From assembly GCA_039707655.1 (NCBI GenBank), contig CM077673.1:8628001-8692000 (forward strand): a stretch of DNA of 64,000 bases, in the 5' to 3' direction. This stretch comes from Elymus sibiricus. Taxonomy: Eukaryota > Streptophyta > Magnoliopsida > Poales > Poaceae. The position numbers were made by a program, and so were the translations under genes. The notes under the pieces were generated by a model, which was given only the letters and a program-made list of their open reading frames with translations, had not been told where the DNA came from and did not search any database. Below are positions 23,764 to 33,635 of the stretch, piece after piece; position 1 is the stretch's first letter, and every line of letters begins with the position of its first letter.

Positions 23764-24460
23764 TATGTGCTGCCCCCAAGGGCGCGTTCTCCGCTCGCGT
23801 TGCTTACGGCCTCGCCCGCTTCAAGGGTGTCTGGGCGCCTGCCGCCGATTTCCTCCGGGCTTCGCCCGCCCCCTTGCGGGTCAAGTTCTTCTGATGGATC
23901 CTCACCATGGCGAGGGTCCATACGCGGGACGTCCTCCTTCGGAAGACCATCATCACGGTGGCCGAGGCGGGGTGTCCCTGCTGTTCTGTCAAGCTTGAAA
24001 CTGCAGACCATCTCATCTTTGGGTGCCCCTTCACAATGCGCTTCTGGGCGCGTCTTGGCTTGGCGTCGGCTGGCGCCTCGGTCGCGTATTTTCATCTGTT
24101 TGACGCTCCCTCCTCAGTGGATGTGGCCTCGCCGTCCGCCTTCGTTCTACTATACTGCTGGCGCCTGTGGAAGAGGAGAAACGAGATGGTATTTAGGAAT
24201 ACTGAGCCGTCTCTCGCAGCCATTATCAAATGGTGTTGGGACGACGCGGTCCTTTGGCATGCTAGGTTCAGGGAAGATCGGCGTGCTCACGTTGATGCTT
24301 GGCTTGATGCGCTAACTGCCCCCTGAGCGCTTCGGCGCGTGTTGTGTGCTATCCCCGTCCCTCGGGATGCCCCCACCCCCACCCCTTGTAATCAAACTCA
24401 CTCCCGCTGTTCTGGCTGTTTCCAACCCCTCAGATGGAATAGGCAATAAAATTCAGGCGG
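23764..24460 (+). pseudogene. LINE reverse-transcriptase C-terminus with zf-RVT domain
   Basis: The frame ending at 24326 contains RVHTRDVLLRK, GCPCC, LETADHLIFGCPF and LYCWRLWKRRNEMVF, which is the zinc-binding domain (C-x-x-C ... H-x(3,4)-C) that follows LINE reverse transcriptases, and ends DAWLDALTAP. Upstream the same frame is broken by TGA at about 23892. A 3' untranslated stretch with AATAAAATTC (24445-24454) follows. Truncated at the 5' side as usual for LINE copies. Confidence 0.8.
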
Positions 24461-24865
24461 ATGCGCTTCATATCAGTGGAGATGCAGAATTCTTTTTCCA
24501 TCTTACAAGAGTGAATCTTACGGCTGTGAAAGAAAATAAAGTGTCGCATGCATGCTTTTAGCCTACCTCTCGTTGTCGATCGCTTTCAATCCGGCAACTA
24601 ATTAGTTAGTGGTAATCCTTCAATGCCACTTGGATGGAAGGCTTTGAAGACCATCTCACTTGTTCCTTTTCACAATGTTTGAAGACCACTAGTTACTCTA
24701 GTACGTACATGTAATCAAAAGTAAAGGGGCGGATGGTGAAAGTAACTAGACTACGTAGGTGTTCACGGCCGTCAGTCTTAGATAAGTTTCATTCAATCAC
24801 TTAACTCATTTAGTACTAGTAGGTATAAAATATTCTACTACTACTCCTCACAGGTGCTAGTTTAA
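24461..24865. other. Unassigned sequence with a diverged duplicated block
   Basis: 24565-24670 resembles 8230-8310 (CTACCTCTC-TTGTCG...CTTTCAAT, GGCAACTAA, GTGGTAATC). No gene seen. Confidence 0.4.
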
Positions 24866-25091
24866 GGCTCTTTGATTCCTAGGATTCTCAAAATGCAGGA
24901 ATAAAAACGTAGGAATAAAGTGTCGTGTCATTTTCTACCCTACAGGATTTGGAAGTGTGTTTGATAGCACAGGAAAAACAAAGGAATCCTACAAAGAGGT
25001 TTGAGTGGATTGAAATTTTCCTTCAAAATGTAGTACAAATGAATCCTATGAAAAAATTCCAAAGGATTTCAATCCTACGAATCAAACGACC
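24866..25091. mobile_element. MITE-like element with inverted ends
   Basis: It starts GGCTCTTTGATTCCTAGGAT and, on the other strand, GGTCGTTTGATTCGTAGGAT: 17 of 20 bases match. The interior is rich in AGGAATCC-type motifs. I cannot define a target duplication (flanks GTTTAA and ATCATAG), so the superfamily is open; PIF/Harbinger or Mutator type are possible. Confidence 0.6.
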
Positions 25092-25264
25092 ATCATAGAA
25101 AAAAATCCTAAGGATGCAAACCCCACATATATTCCTCACCATTCGCTCGTCGGCCCGCACACGCACTCCAGAATCGGAGGCGCGCGCTGCCCGTCGCGAG
25201 AGGCAGCGGACACAGGAGTGGGACTCGACGGAGCAGTCCGCGCGTCGCCGCCTCGGGATGTAGG

Positions 25265-25623
25265 CGGAGCAGGACGAGGACGAGCGGCTTTTCGCATGGG
25301 TCTACCGCTGGTCCCTCATGACGGTGGAGACGGATGCTCGCTGCCTCCGACGAAAGAACGCCAAGGCGCTCCAGCTTGCTATTGAGCAGTCGGAGCGCGA
25401 GGTGAAGGAGGCAGTGACGGAGGCGGGTCAAGTCGCCAAGTTGAAGTGGGAGCAGGACAGGGCGGTCCATCGGATGAAGGGGCTCATCGTCCTCTTCGAC
25501 TCCGACTCCGACGACGGCGACAGCTGCACCACCTCCTCGGACGACCAAGACCCTCCATCAGCCGCGAACACCTACAGTTGCGCCGGCGACCGGAAGGGCA
25601 AAGGCCTGGCGAGGAAGTGGTGA
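25265..25623 (+). pseudogene. Broken coding remnant of unknown family ending in GLARKW
   Basis: An open frame begins at Met 25318 and runs 101 residues. The same frame is open upstream to a TAG at 25260 and reads on further upstream (WDSTEQSARRRLGM), so the present start is probably not original. The product is charged and helical (AIEQSEREVKEAVTEAG), followed by an acidic DSDSDDGD tract and a basic C-terminus. I do not recognise a domain; similar proteins occur in many copies in Triticeae genomes, suggesting a transposon-carried sequence. The MULE-type end at 25864-25931 just downstream supports this. Confidence 0.45.
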
Positions 25624-25863
25624 TCCCCTCTCCTCATATGTTTATATCGTTTTTAGTTGTAGAAGTTTAAGAACTTGTCCGGTAATGAACTAAGATGATC
25701 TTTTGGATGATGCAAACTATGTTATGTCCGTTTGCAGCCGATTTTGTTGTTTGTTGTTTGATCACGTAGAGTAGCTCAATGTTACATGTGTTGTATGGAT
25801 ATAAGGTGCCGGATATAAGATACGCGGACGCGGAGTAACAAATATGAGGTGTGCCCGGTCAGT

Positions 25864-25931
25864 GCCCGCGGACGCGTCCGCGGGCGTTTGAGGGGCCGAA
25901 TTAACCCATCGCGGTTGTAGATGCTCTTAGG
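25864..25931. mobile_element. MULE-type terminal sequence with 22-bp perfect palindrome
   Basis: 25864-25885 is a perfect 22-bp palindrome centred on GACGCGTC. It is followed by AATTAACCCATCGCGG and GTAGATGCTCTTA, a terminal motif common at ends of grass Mutator-like elements (GAGCATCTACAACCG when reversed). I did not find the opposite terminus in the window. Confidence 0.5.
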
Positions 25932-26357
25932 GGCACATGCATGAAGACTTTTTGGTGTTATCGACAAGGTCAAGCCTGCTCCGGTTGGAAAGCATCGATG
26001 CGTTGGTGGATTGTTCTCACAGCGGTATTGGTCGTTCGCTGGTCTAGAGACTTTGATGTAACTTTATTTTGTTTGAGGTGCTTTGTATGTCTGATGATTT
26101 TTGTAATAGATCTGAATCTTTGTTCCTCTTGGTAAAGGCATGATTAGTTTCAGAATCTCACTGAAATAATTCATTTAGAATCATATTGAAATACATTTTC
26201 ATATTATATTTATTCAATATTTTAGACATTTTTATTTAAAATTTTGCAAAGTTTGACTGTACCTAAGAAAACCATAACATGCAGATCTAGTAAAAAGAGA
26301 TGAAAGTAGTACATTTATGATTTTTTGAACCTAGATGTTTATTTTTATTTTAGGTCA

Positions 26358-27921
26358 CTAGCAAAAGAGCCCGTGCGTTGCAAGGGGGAAAAAAACGTGA
26401 ACTGACAAACCGGCTCTACCATAAGTGTGAGAGACTGAGAGTTTCTAGGAAGGCACCAATGATGGAGGTCGTTGTGGCGAAAGCTGTGGAAGGGTCAAAC
26501 AGGATGGAAGAATAAGATTTGAATCATGAACGTTGCTACGGTGTAATAAAAGAAATATGTATGCATGATAATTAGTTATTTTTTCTTTGAAAATGCACAC
26601 TACCTGGAGTACATGTCGTCTAGCTTATAGAAGGAAAATAACAACTGTGACAATGTTATTTAGAGACCAATATTTACATCCCATCTCAAATCATATATAA
26701 CCAGATGTTAAGAAACTTCTTCTCTTGAAAAACATTGCATAGTGCATGAAGTTTAGAATTATTATAGTTTAAAAAGTATGTAAGTTTGAATTGGCAGGAA
26801 ATTCTACACTGTAATTTCAAGTTTAAGTGAGATAACTCCATCGAATGAACAGCTCAAGACTGAACTGTTCTGTGTGACATCGCTGAACATTATGGGTGAA
26901 GTACGACTCACACCAACTCTAGAATGAGGGTGCTGAAGATGATACGTTTGACCTCCTGCACACCCTCGAACGCTTGCTTTGTTGGTGAAGGAAATTCTAG
27001 TGAAGTGTAGCAATAAGTGGTTTAGCACATAAAGAAGATGCAATGATAAGGGAACTTGCTCGTTGTGGATCGATAGCCCAAGATTATAGGATCAGAGGGG
27101 ATCAATGAATCAATACGGCACCTTATATAGAATCTAATACATGAAACCTTCATGGTCCATAATTCTGTACAGAACCACCGTACATCTCTGTGCACCACTA
27201 TATATAGCATCACACGAAGCGAACCAACCACCAACAATACGTCTTTGACCTATCAAAAATAGATCCCAGCAACACATCTCAATCAAATTGGGAGCTTCTT
27301 CCATCGAGCATATATGCCACAAACATCACAAGGTCGACATCAGTTAGTAGCAGGAGACCGTGCATCCACGCCTTGATTCCGATCTTGAGCCCAAGCAGTC
27401 GGCAGCGTACACTACGTCATTATCTTTATCGGGTCTCTTTCTCATTACTCTCTGATTTAAGCCTCTTGCGATCTATCTAGTCTCCTAGGATAAACGGAAC
27501 CCACACCCCACCCTCTGTTTATCCTAGATGAGGCCTGTTGAGTGTATACTTGTGGACATATATAAATCAGTGAGATTTCAGGTAAAGAAGCGATGTGGGA
27601 GTATTAATTAATAAAAGAACCTAGTATTCTGACGTAATTGAAAGTTAGGTCTGTTGGTCATAAAATTTTGGATGTAAAATGAAGCTTGTGAGTTCGACCC
27701 CGAGCAGAGCACTGTTTTTTAGCTGCTTCTACACGAAGCTGGCCCATGACGAGAGAAAATTTGATGCCGAGCAGGCCCATAAGCACTTTTTTTTGTTTGA
27801 GCAAAAAATTAGTACCACCTCGAATAATAATAAAAATCTCAAAAGGTAAAAATATGATTAATATGGGTGAACGGATGGAAAAATTTAGAGAAGTGCAACT
27901 TGTTGTATTAGTAGGTATAGA
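26358..27921 (-). mobile_element. Helitron (non-autonomous), 1564 bp, minus orientation
   Basis: On the minus strand it starts TCTATACCTACTAATACAAC after A (complement of 27922) and ends ...CCCTTGCAACGCACGGGCTCTTTTGCTAG before T (complement of 26357). Ends match those of the element at 19213-21324, and both share the subterminal AATTAGTACCACCTCG (21223, 27810). No Rep/helicase is encoded. It contains a tRNA-like module (27646-27720). Confidence 0.75.
27646..27720 (+). other. tRNA-like A-box/B-box module in Helitron 2
   Basis: TAGGTCTGTTGGT (27646-27658), GAGTTCGACCC (27690-27700) and six T (27715-27720) follow in pol III order and spacing. No convincing acceptor stem is visible. Confidence 0.45.
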
Positions 27922-27949
27922 TATAGAGGTATAGATTGTCTTTGTTTTT

Positions 27950-28510
27950 CTTACACATTATATATATTTTTACATATCAGGAACAGTTTTTAATACATGT
28001 TTAACATTTTTCAAATAAATGTTTGATGTCTAATATTTTTCGTCACATTCCTACATTTTTCAATATACAATTCTACATATTTATATACATGTTAAAACTT
28101 TTTTTATAATATATGATTAGCACCTTTTGAAACATTTTTTATATATGGTTAACATTTATTCAAAGATATTTTGATGTCTAGTTTTATCTACACAGTGTAC
28201 ATTTTTTGTGTAAATATAAAATATTACTTGTTAACTTCAAAAAAAAATACATGGTTAACATTTTAGGAAACAGATGTTTTGATGTCAACTTTTTACATAC
28301 ATATTTTATAATTTTCATATACATCTGAAACCTTTTTGATATATGTTTAGCATTATTTAAATACATGATTAACATTTTATTGAAATACATGTTTTGATCA
28401 TTATTATTTCATACACGTTGTACATTGTTCTTGTACATAAAACATTTTTTATACTTGTTTAACATTTTTCAGATACATGATTTACATTTTTTTAAGTGTA
28501 ATGAATGGTT
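27950..28510. repeat. AT-rich degenerate repeats
   Basis: Variants of ACATGTTTAACATTTTTCAAATACATG recur about every 50-60 bases. There is no coding potential. Similar sequence is common in grass Helitron interiors. Confidence 0.65.
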
Positions 28511-28729
28511 GAATAAAGTAACAAGCTAAAAAGGAAATAAAAATAGAAAAAGGAAGTGCAAACAATAGAAAAAATATGTGAGACATCTTACTTTTGGATG
28601 GGCCGGCCCACAAACCTGCTGCCTGCAGCGAGGCGAGCTACGGCCGGCTTCAATAACATGAAAGCTTCCGCTAGTCTGCCAGAAGCATTAGATTGGCGTG
28701 TTGGTTTTTCGTTGTGTCTTTTTTCAGAA

Positions 28730-28766
28730 GACCACGGTTCGATTCCGTGTGTGCACATATTTTTTT
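28730..28766 (+). other. B-box-like site followed by T-run
   Basis: CGGTTCGATTCC (28735-28746) matches the tRNA B-box well and is followed by seven T at 28760-28766. Upstream A-box is unclear. Confidence 0.35.
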
Positions 28767-28773
28767 GTTCTAT

Positions 28774-28920
28774 TTTCAAAACTGACGTACAAAACACTTT
28801 TGGGACGAAAAAAGTGGAGAAACACTCCTCCCTTTAATATTAGGTATTTCAAAACTGACATACAAAACACTTTTGGGACGAAAAAAAGTAGAGAAACACT
28901 CCTCCCTTTAATATTAGGTA
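28774..28920. repeat. 73-bp tandem duplication
   Basis: TTTCAAAACTGAC...TATTAGGTA occurs at 28774-28846 and, with four small differences, at 28847-28920. The second copy ends TATTAGGTAGA, which read on the minus strand is TCTACCTAATATTAAAGG, similar to the Helitron 5' start. Confidence 0.85.
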
Positions 28921-29700
28921 GAGATGAATTAATCATTGATGCACGGGAGGGAGAGGGAGATTGTTGTCATGCAAACATTATTGTCGGCGGACTGCATTTT
29001 CTGGACAAGGGGTGAATTTTGTTAGCTTAAAATTGAGCAACGATGGGATACAGATACAACGAGCCCACTCACGGCTCTGCATTGCTAAGTTTCACACAAT
29101 CATCATCACTTTTTTTAGGAAAAACTTTCAGTCTATTAATCAACTGTCAAGATAGTATAAAAATATTAAAAGTAAAAATTACATGCAGGTCCATAACACT
29201 AGAGCCATCGGAAGGCATGCCGCTGTCATCGTCCCACCCTCATCGGAGTCGGGCAAACCTTATTGTAACAGACAGTTGAGAGTTGTCGTGCTAAGGCCCG
29301 ACACGAGCAGCACACCAGAACAACAACCGTCCCAGATGAAGAGATGGATAGATCGAAACGATCCAACATGTAGACACACGAACACAGACAACAAAGACCG
29401 GATCCACATGGATCCATCGAAGACAAACGCTGACCGATCCCGTGAGATCCGTTGGGGATAAACCTTCACACGCCCTTCAATGATGCTAAATGCACCGTCG
29501 GGACAAAAGCTATATGGGAAGAACGTTATTCCATTTTCAAAGAGCCGTTGCCGTCTCGTCTCTCTAAGCAGAACTCAAACCTGAACGGAACTCAAAAAGA
29601 TAAAAAGAAAAAAACAGAGTCCTTCCATTTACATCCATCACCCACGTACACCCGTTGGCCACAGCACACCAGAGAGTTGAGGAACACTCGAGTTTGTATT
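28921..29700. other. Dispersed Triticeae-type repeat, no gene
   Basis: From about 29100 to 29590 the sequence (AAAAACTTTCAGTCTATTAATC..., then GC-rich ...GACCGGATCCACATGGATCC...) resembles a repeat I know to be abundant in wheat, possibly the 3' end of a LINE lying in minus orientation. Open frames on both strands lack family motifs. The assignment is from memory and tentative. Confidence 0.35.
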
Positions 29701-29829
29701 ACAAGTTTTCATTTACACTAATTGGGGAACGTACATACATACATACAGTATATCGAAAGAGCAGCTGGTCCAATACAAGAGGGAGAGTCTCCGATGCACC
29801 CACCCCGGCCCGGGCGATGGACGGGCCGT

Positions 29830-29862
29830 CTGCATGCATGCATGCATGCATGCACGCATGTC
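29830..29862. repeat. CATGCATG repeat downstream of the receptor kinase
   Basis: Seven overlapping TGCA/CATG units. CATGCA is the core of the RY element bound by B3-domain factors, but a simple repeat is an equally good explanation. Confidence 0.6.
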
Positions 29863-29950
29863 TGTCTTGTGGGTCTGCTGGTGGTGCGTACAACAAACAC
29901 ATTCGCTATCGAGACGTCTGTCCATCAAAGTGAAGTGAAGATGGATGGGA

Positions 29951-32611
29951 TCATCGTCCGGTTGGGTGTGTGAGCTGGGAGAAGATGACGCTGTTGGCAA
30001 TGTCCTCCTCGTCCATGTCCTCGCTGATGAGCGAGAGCGCGGCGGCGTTGGCGGCCAGGCTCTCCTCCATGGAGGGCGGGGTGATGGTGAAGCTGCTGCT
30101 GTAGTCGTCGGCCTCGGGCGGCTTCCCGCCGTTGTCGAAGGTGTCCTGCATCTGCAGCGCGAACTCGAGGTTCCAGAGCACGTCGCCCATGGAGGGCCGG
30201 TCGACGCCCTGGTCCGACAGGCACTTCTCCGCCGTCTCGGCGAACTTCTTGAGGCAGTCGGGCGCGATCTTGCCCTCCAGCACCGGGTCGATGATCTCCT
30301 CCAGCGTGCCCTTCCGCTGGCAGCTCAGCGCGTGGTCCGCCAGGCTCACCTGCTCCCGCGGCAGGCTCGGGTTCAGCGCCGGCCGCCCGCACAGCACCTC
30401 GAACAGCACCACGCCGAACGAGTAGACGTCCGACTTCTCCGTCAGCTTCTGCCGCCGGAAGTACTCCGGGTCCAGGTACCCGAAGCTGCCCTTCACCATG
30501 GTGCTCACGTGCGTCTGGTTCTGCACCGTCGGCCCCGTCTTGGAGAGGCCGAAGTCCGACACCTTGGCCACCCACTTGTCGTCGACGAGGATGTTGGTCG
30601 TCTTCACGTCCCGGTGGATGATGGTGTACTTGGCGCCCGTGTGCAGGTAGTGCAGCCCCCGGGCGGCGCCGATCACGATCTCCAGCCGCTGCCTCCACGG
30701 CAGCGGCGGCTTGCCGCTCTTGTACAGGTGCTCCCGCAGCGTGCCGTGCGCCATGTAGTCGTACACCAGGATCATCTCCCCGTTGTCCTCGCAGCAGCCG
30801 ATGAGGGACACCAGGTGCTTGTGCCGCAGCTTGGACAGCATCTCGATCTCCGTCTGGAACTCCAGCACCCCCTGCTCCGACGACGGGTTGCTCCGCTTGA
30901 TGGCCACCTTGGTGTCCCCGTCCACCACCCCGCGGTACACCTTGCCGAACCCGCCCACCCCGATCACCAGCGACTCGTCGAACCCCTTGGTCGCCGACTT
31001 TATCTCCTGGAACGAGAAGTGCCGGCACATGGCCGTGATGTTGGGGTTCAGCGTCACCGCGCTCCTGCCGCTCACGCTCGTCTGCGAGTTGCCGCCGCCG
31101 TACACCGGCAGCCACCCGGAGGAGGAGTGCGACCGGCTGCTGCTCAGCTCCTTCTTCTTCTTGCTCTGGTACGCCACGAAGCACACGGCCGCCACCAGCC
31201 CGAACGCCGCCGCCCCGCCCGCGGCCCCGCCGACGAGCGCCCCGACGTTGCTCGCCCTCTCCCTGAACTGCCCGTCCACGCCCCCCTCCTCGGCCTCGGC
31301 CTCCGCTTCCGCGAGCATCTTGGAGATGTCCGGGTTTGGGCCGGCCAGGTTGCCCGACGCGTCGCTCGTCTTGAAGATCTCGAGGCCGTTGAGGAAGGCG
31401 TTGACGAACTGCGGGCTGCTGGTGAGGTCGGGGCGCAGCATGACCCACAGGACGTTGTCGGCGCCGGCGGGAGCGGCGGGCATGAACACGGCGTAGTCCT
31501 TGAACACCGGCACGCCTCTGCCGGGGCTGTCGGGGTTCTTCTCCTTGACCCAGGCGACGATGTCGGCGCTGCCGGTGGTGGTGGCCGTCTTGTTGTTGAC
31601 CAAGATGGCGAAGACGACCTGGTTGATCTTGTCCTCCATGAGCGAGCAGAAGTGGAGGCGGACGAGGTAGGTGAAGTTGCCGTCCACCTCGAACACCCAC
31701 GTGAGGTTGATCTTCTTGTTCAGCTCCGCGTCGCGGCCCATGTGGCGGCTGGTGTCGTAGACCCTGACGGGCGCCACGTACTCGGCCTCGGGGCTCGGGT
31801 ACTTGATCCCGTCCGTCTCGTTGGCCTCCAGGGTGACGCCCGTGGCGGCGCCGTAGACGTAGGGCGTGTCGGAGAACCACTCGCGGGACAGCCCGGAGTC
31901 CTTGGTGCGCGGGATGTAGGAGCCGCCTGCGCTGAGCCGGTACATGGTCTGCATGTTGGCGGCGCTGGCGTCGAAGGTCTGGTCGCCCAGGCCGACCAGC
32001 TGCGCCGGGTCGCCGAAGAAGCTGGGCATGGAGACGATCTCGATGCCGTTGACGAAGGCGTAGGAGGCGTTGTTCATGGCGGTGGGCGTGAACTTGAGCG
32101 AGAGCGAGCCGGTGCTGGAGGGAGGGAGGGAGAACTCCCGGACGATGTAGGCCTGGGTGAGGGCCTTGGCGGTGGTGTATACGCTGAAGTTGCGGAGCAG
32201 CGTGATGCCGGTGGAGGTGGCGACGGAGAAGAAGAAGTGGTCGGCGGGGATGTCGTGGTACGCCGCCGGGTAGAAGTGGAGGCGCACCCAGTGGCGGTCG
32301 GCGTCGGAGATGGGGAAGGTGTAGGATGTCTCCTTGGGGAACACCCGTGCCGACATGTAGGGCACGGGGGAGGGGAGCGCCGGGTCCTTGACGTCGGCGA
32401 TGCCCATGATGGAGGACTTGCCACCGTCGGGGAGCCACTTGCTGTCCTTGTCGGTGGTCCACTTCCTGCCGCCCTCGTCCTGCCCGTCCTTGTCCGACCC
32501 GCAGCTAACCAGAATGGAGTCCGTTGGCTTGTATATGTCCGCGCCGGCCAACACCAACGCCGCCGACAGGAGGACGGCGAGCAGAACGCCTCGGCCTCGG
32601 GCGGCCGCCAT
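29951..32611 (-). CDS. Malectin-like receptor kinase, CrRLK1L (FERONIA) class
   Basis: One uninterrupted frame encodes 886 residues, the usual length and single-exon form of this family. Residues 1-23 form a signal peptide (MAAARGRGVLLAVLLSAALV). About 28-410 are the tandem malectin-like ectodomain with several N-glycosylation sites (for example NFS 141, NNAS 180, NET 264, NLT 302, NFT 312). A membrane span lies at about 455-481, followed by KKKK. The kinase runs about 545-815 with GVGGFG (551-556), Lys572, Glu588, HRDVKTTN (Asp668, Asn673), DFG (Asp686) and PEY (715-717); all catalytic residues are present and it is an RD kinase. The C-terminus FSQLTHPTGR resembles relatives. Family members sense RALF peptides and the cell wall at the plasma membrane. 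I chose Met at 32611 because it leads directly into the signal peptide; an in-frame Met at 32785 would add 58 residues read from repeats. The exact orthologue is not determined. Confidence 0.95.
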   Translation of the reverse strand: MAAARGRGVLLAVLLSAALVLAGADIYKPTDSILVSCGSDKDGQDEGGRKWTTDKDSKWLPDGGKSSIMGIADVKDPALPSPVPYMSARVFPKETSYTFPISDADRHWVRLHFYPAAYHDIPADHFFFSVATSTGITLLRNFSVYTTAKALTQAYIVREFSLPPSSTGSLSLKFTPTAMNNASYAFVNGIEIVSMPSFFGDPAQLVGLGDQTFDASAANMQTMYRLSAGGSYIPRTKDSGLSREWFSDTPYVYGAATGVTLEANETDGIKYPSPEAEYVAPVRVYDTSRHMGRDAELNKKINLTWVFEVDGNFTYLVRLHFCSLMEDKINQVVFAILVNNKTATTTGSADIVAWVKEKNPDSPGRGVPVFKDYAVFMPAAPAGADNVLWVMLRPDLTSSPQFVNAFLNGLEIFKTSDASGNLAGPNPDISKMLAEAEAEAEEGGVDGQFRERASNVGALVGGAAGGAAAFGLVAAVCFVAYQSKKKKELSSSRSHSSSGWLPVYGGGNSQTSVSGRSAVTLNPNITAMCRHFSFQEIKSATKGFDESLVIGVGGFGKVYRGVVDGDTKVAIKRSNPSSEQGVLEFQTEIEMLSKLRHKHLVSLIGCCEDNGEMILVYDYMAHGTLREHLYKSGKPPLPWRQRLEIVIGAARGLHYLHTGAKYTIIHRDVKTTNILVDDKWVAKVSDFGLSKTGPTVQNQTHVSTMVKGSFGYLDPEYFRRQKLTEKSDVYSFGVVLFEVLCGRPALNPSLPREQVSLADHALSCQRKGTLEEIIDPVLEGKIAPDCLKKFAETAEKCLSDQGVDRPSMGDVLWNLEFALQMQDTFDNGGKPPEADDYSSSFTITPPSMEESLAANAAALSLISEDMDEEDIANSVIFSQLTHPTGR

Positions 32612-32936
32612 GACGTACGTACGTACCAGGCAATCACGCACGCACGGCAATGGATGGATGGATGGATGGATGGATGTTGAGGAGGGAGAAGAACAGAGGA
32701 TCCCTCTGCTGCGTTCTCCTCCTGCTCCTGGAATTCCAGGGAAGGGAAGGGGAAAAGAGAAAGCCAAAGCCAAAGCCAAAGCCAAAGCTAGGGGAAGCAG
32801 GGCGGAGGGAAGGATGGAGCTTCACCAACGACGGGCGTTGAGGACGGACGGACCCACGAACATGCATGCATGCATGCAGGAGCGTTTTGGCGGCAACGGC
32901 TGCAAGCCGCGTGCGTGGTTTCACTTAATTTGGCAC
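32612..32936 (-). promoter_or_regulatory. Leader and proximal promoter of the receptor kinase, with simple repeats
   Basis: Directly upstream of the start lie TACGTACGTACG (32615-32627), a (GGAT)n tract (32650-32677), a run of AAAGCC hexamers (32761-32790) and CATGCATGCATG (32861-32879). No clear TATA box is seen. The reading frame of the kinase stays open through this region to 32785 only because the repeats lack stops. Confidence 0.5.
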
Positions 32937-33635
32937 TTGCGACCCACGCATCGTCTCTGGCTCACCGCATGCTTAGGAGAGGATCCTCTTTTAGTTTAGA
33001 CTTTAGACAGATCATGCCATACTCCTTTTTCAACGCAAAAAAGAGAGTCACACCTCACCCATATCTAAGTCTGAATTTTGAATTTGGATCAATCAATTTC
33101 CTTTCCTGGTCGTTGAATCTAGCTAGCTCTGAGATTCAAGTTATTGTCTGTTCTTTTCATGGTTAGTGATGTTTGTTGTATAGGGACAACTATTCTCGAC
33201 TCACCCCACATTTGGGTCAATCGATTTGCTTTTGGGCCGAGCCCGTGACCCGTTAAGCTTCCCTCGCCCGTTATCGATATGCGAACCCACACGCACCCAA
33301 CAAGAGAGCGGTTGACGCCTCGGGTTCTATCTCTTTCATTTATCAAGTGCAGTGGCAGAAGTCGCTTTCACATCTCTCCCGGTCTCTTTGCGTCCTTCTC
33401 TCTCGTTAGGGTTTGTGGTTCGGGTTCCTCCCCCTCCCAGCCATGGAAGGCATGAGTTGCTAAAGTGTTGTTAACTAGATCGTGAAAGATGCACCAAAGA
33501 GGTTTTCCAGCACATGGAATAGCACCCGCAGGGGCATCCTGTCAGTCGCCGCTTAGTTGTCCTTTCTATTAGAACTTCCCTTTAGCAGTTCTGGAACATC
33601 TATGGTATGCTTGAATGTCGACAATTATTCTATAT
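32937..33635. repeat. Direct repeat copy 1 (699 bp), upstream of the receptor kinase
   Basis: From CTCTGGCTCACCGCATGC to GAATGTCGACAATTATTC this segment is nearly identical to 35141-35825. It contains leader-like sequence (CTCTCTCGTTAGGGTTTGTG) followed by CCATGGAAGGCATGAGTTGC and a stop, so no long product is encoded. Confidence 0.9.

Noticed and set aside
13690..28766. True tRNA genes at the A-box/B-box modules
   Set aside because: No convincing acceptor stem, anticodon arm or CCA-compatible end can be drawn by eye; kept as tRNA-like modules only.
29925..32680. Very long open frames overlapping the receptor kinase on the plus strand and in another minus frame (up to 911 codons)
   Set aside because: They are low-complexity Arg/Val/Gly/Ala-rich readings of GC-rich coding DNA. 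The 944-codon minus frame alone has a full domain set and conserved motifs.
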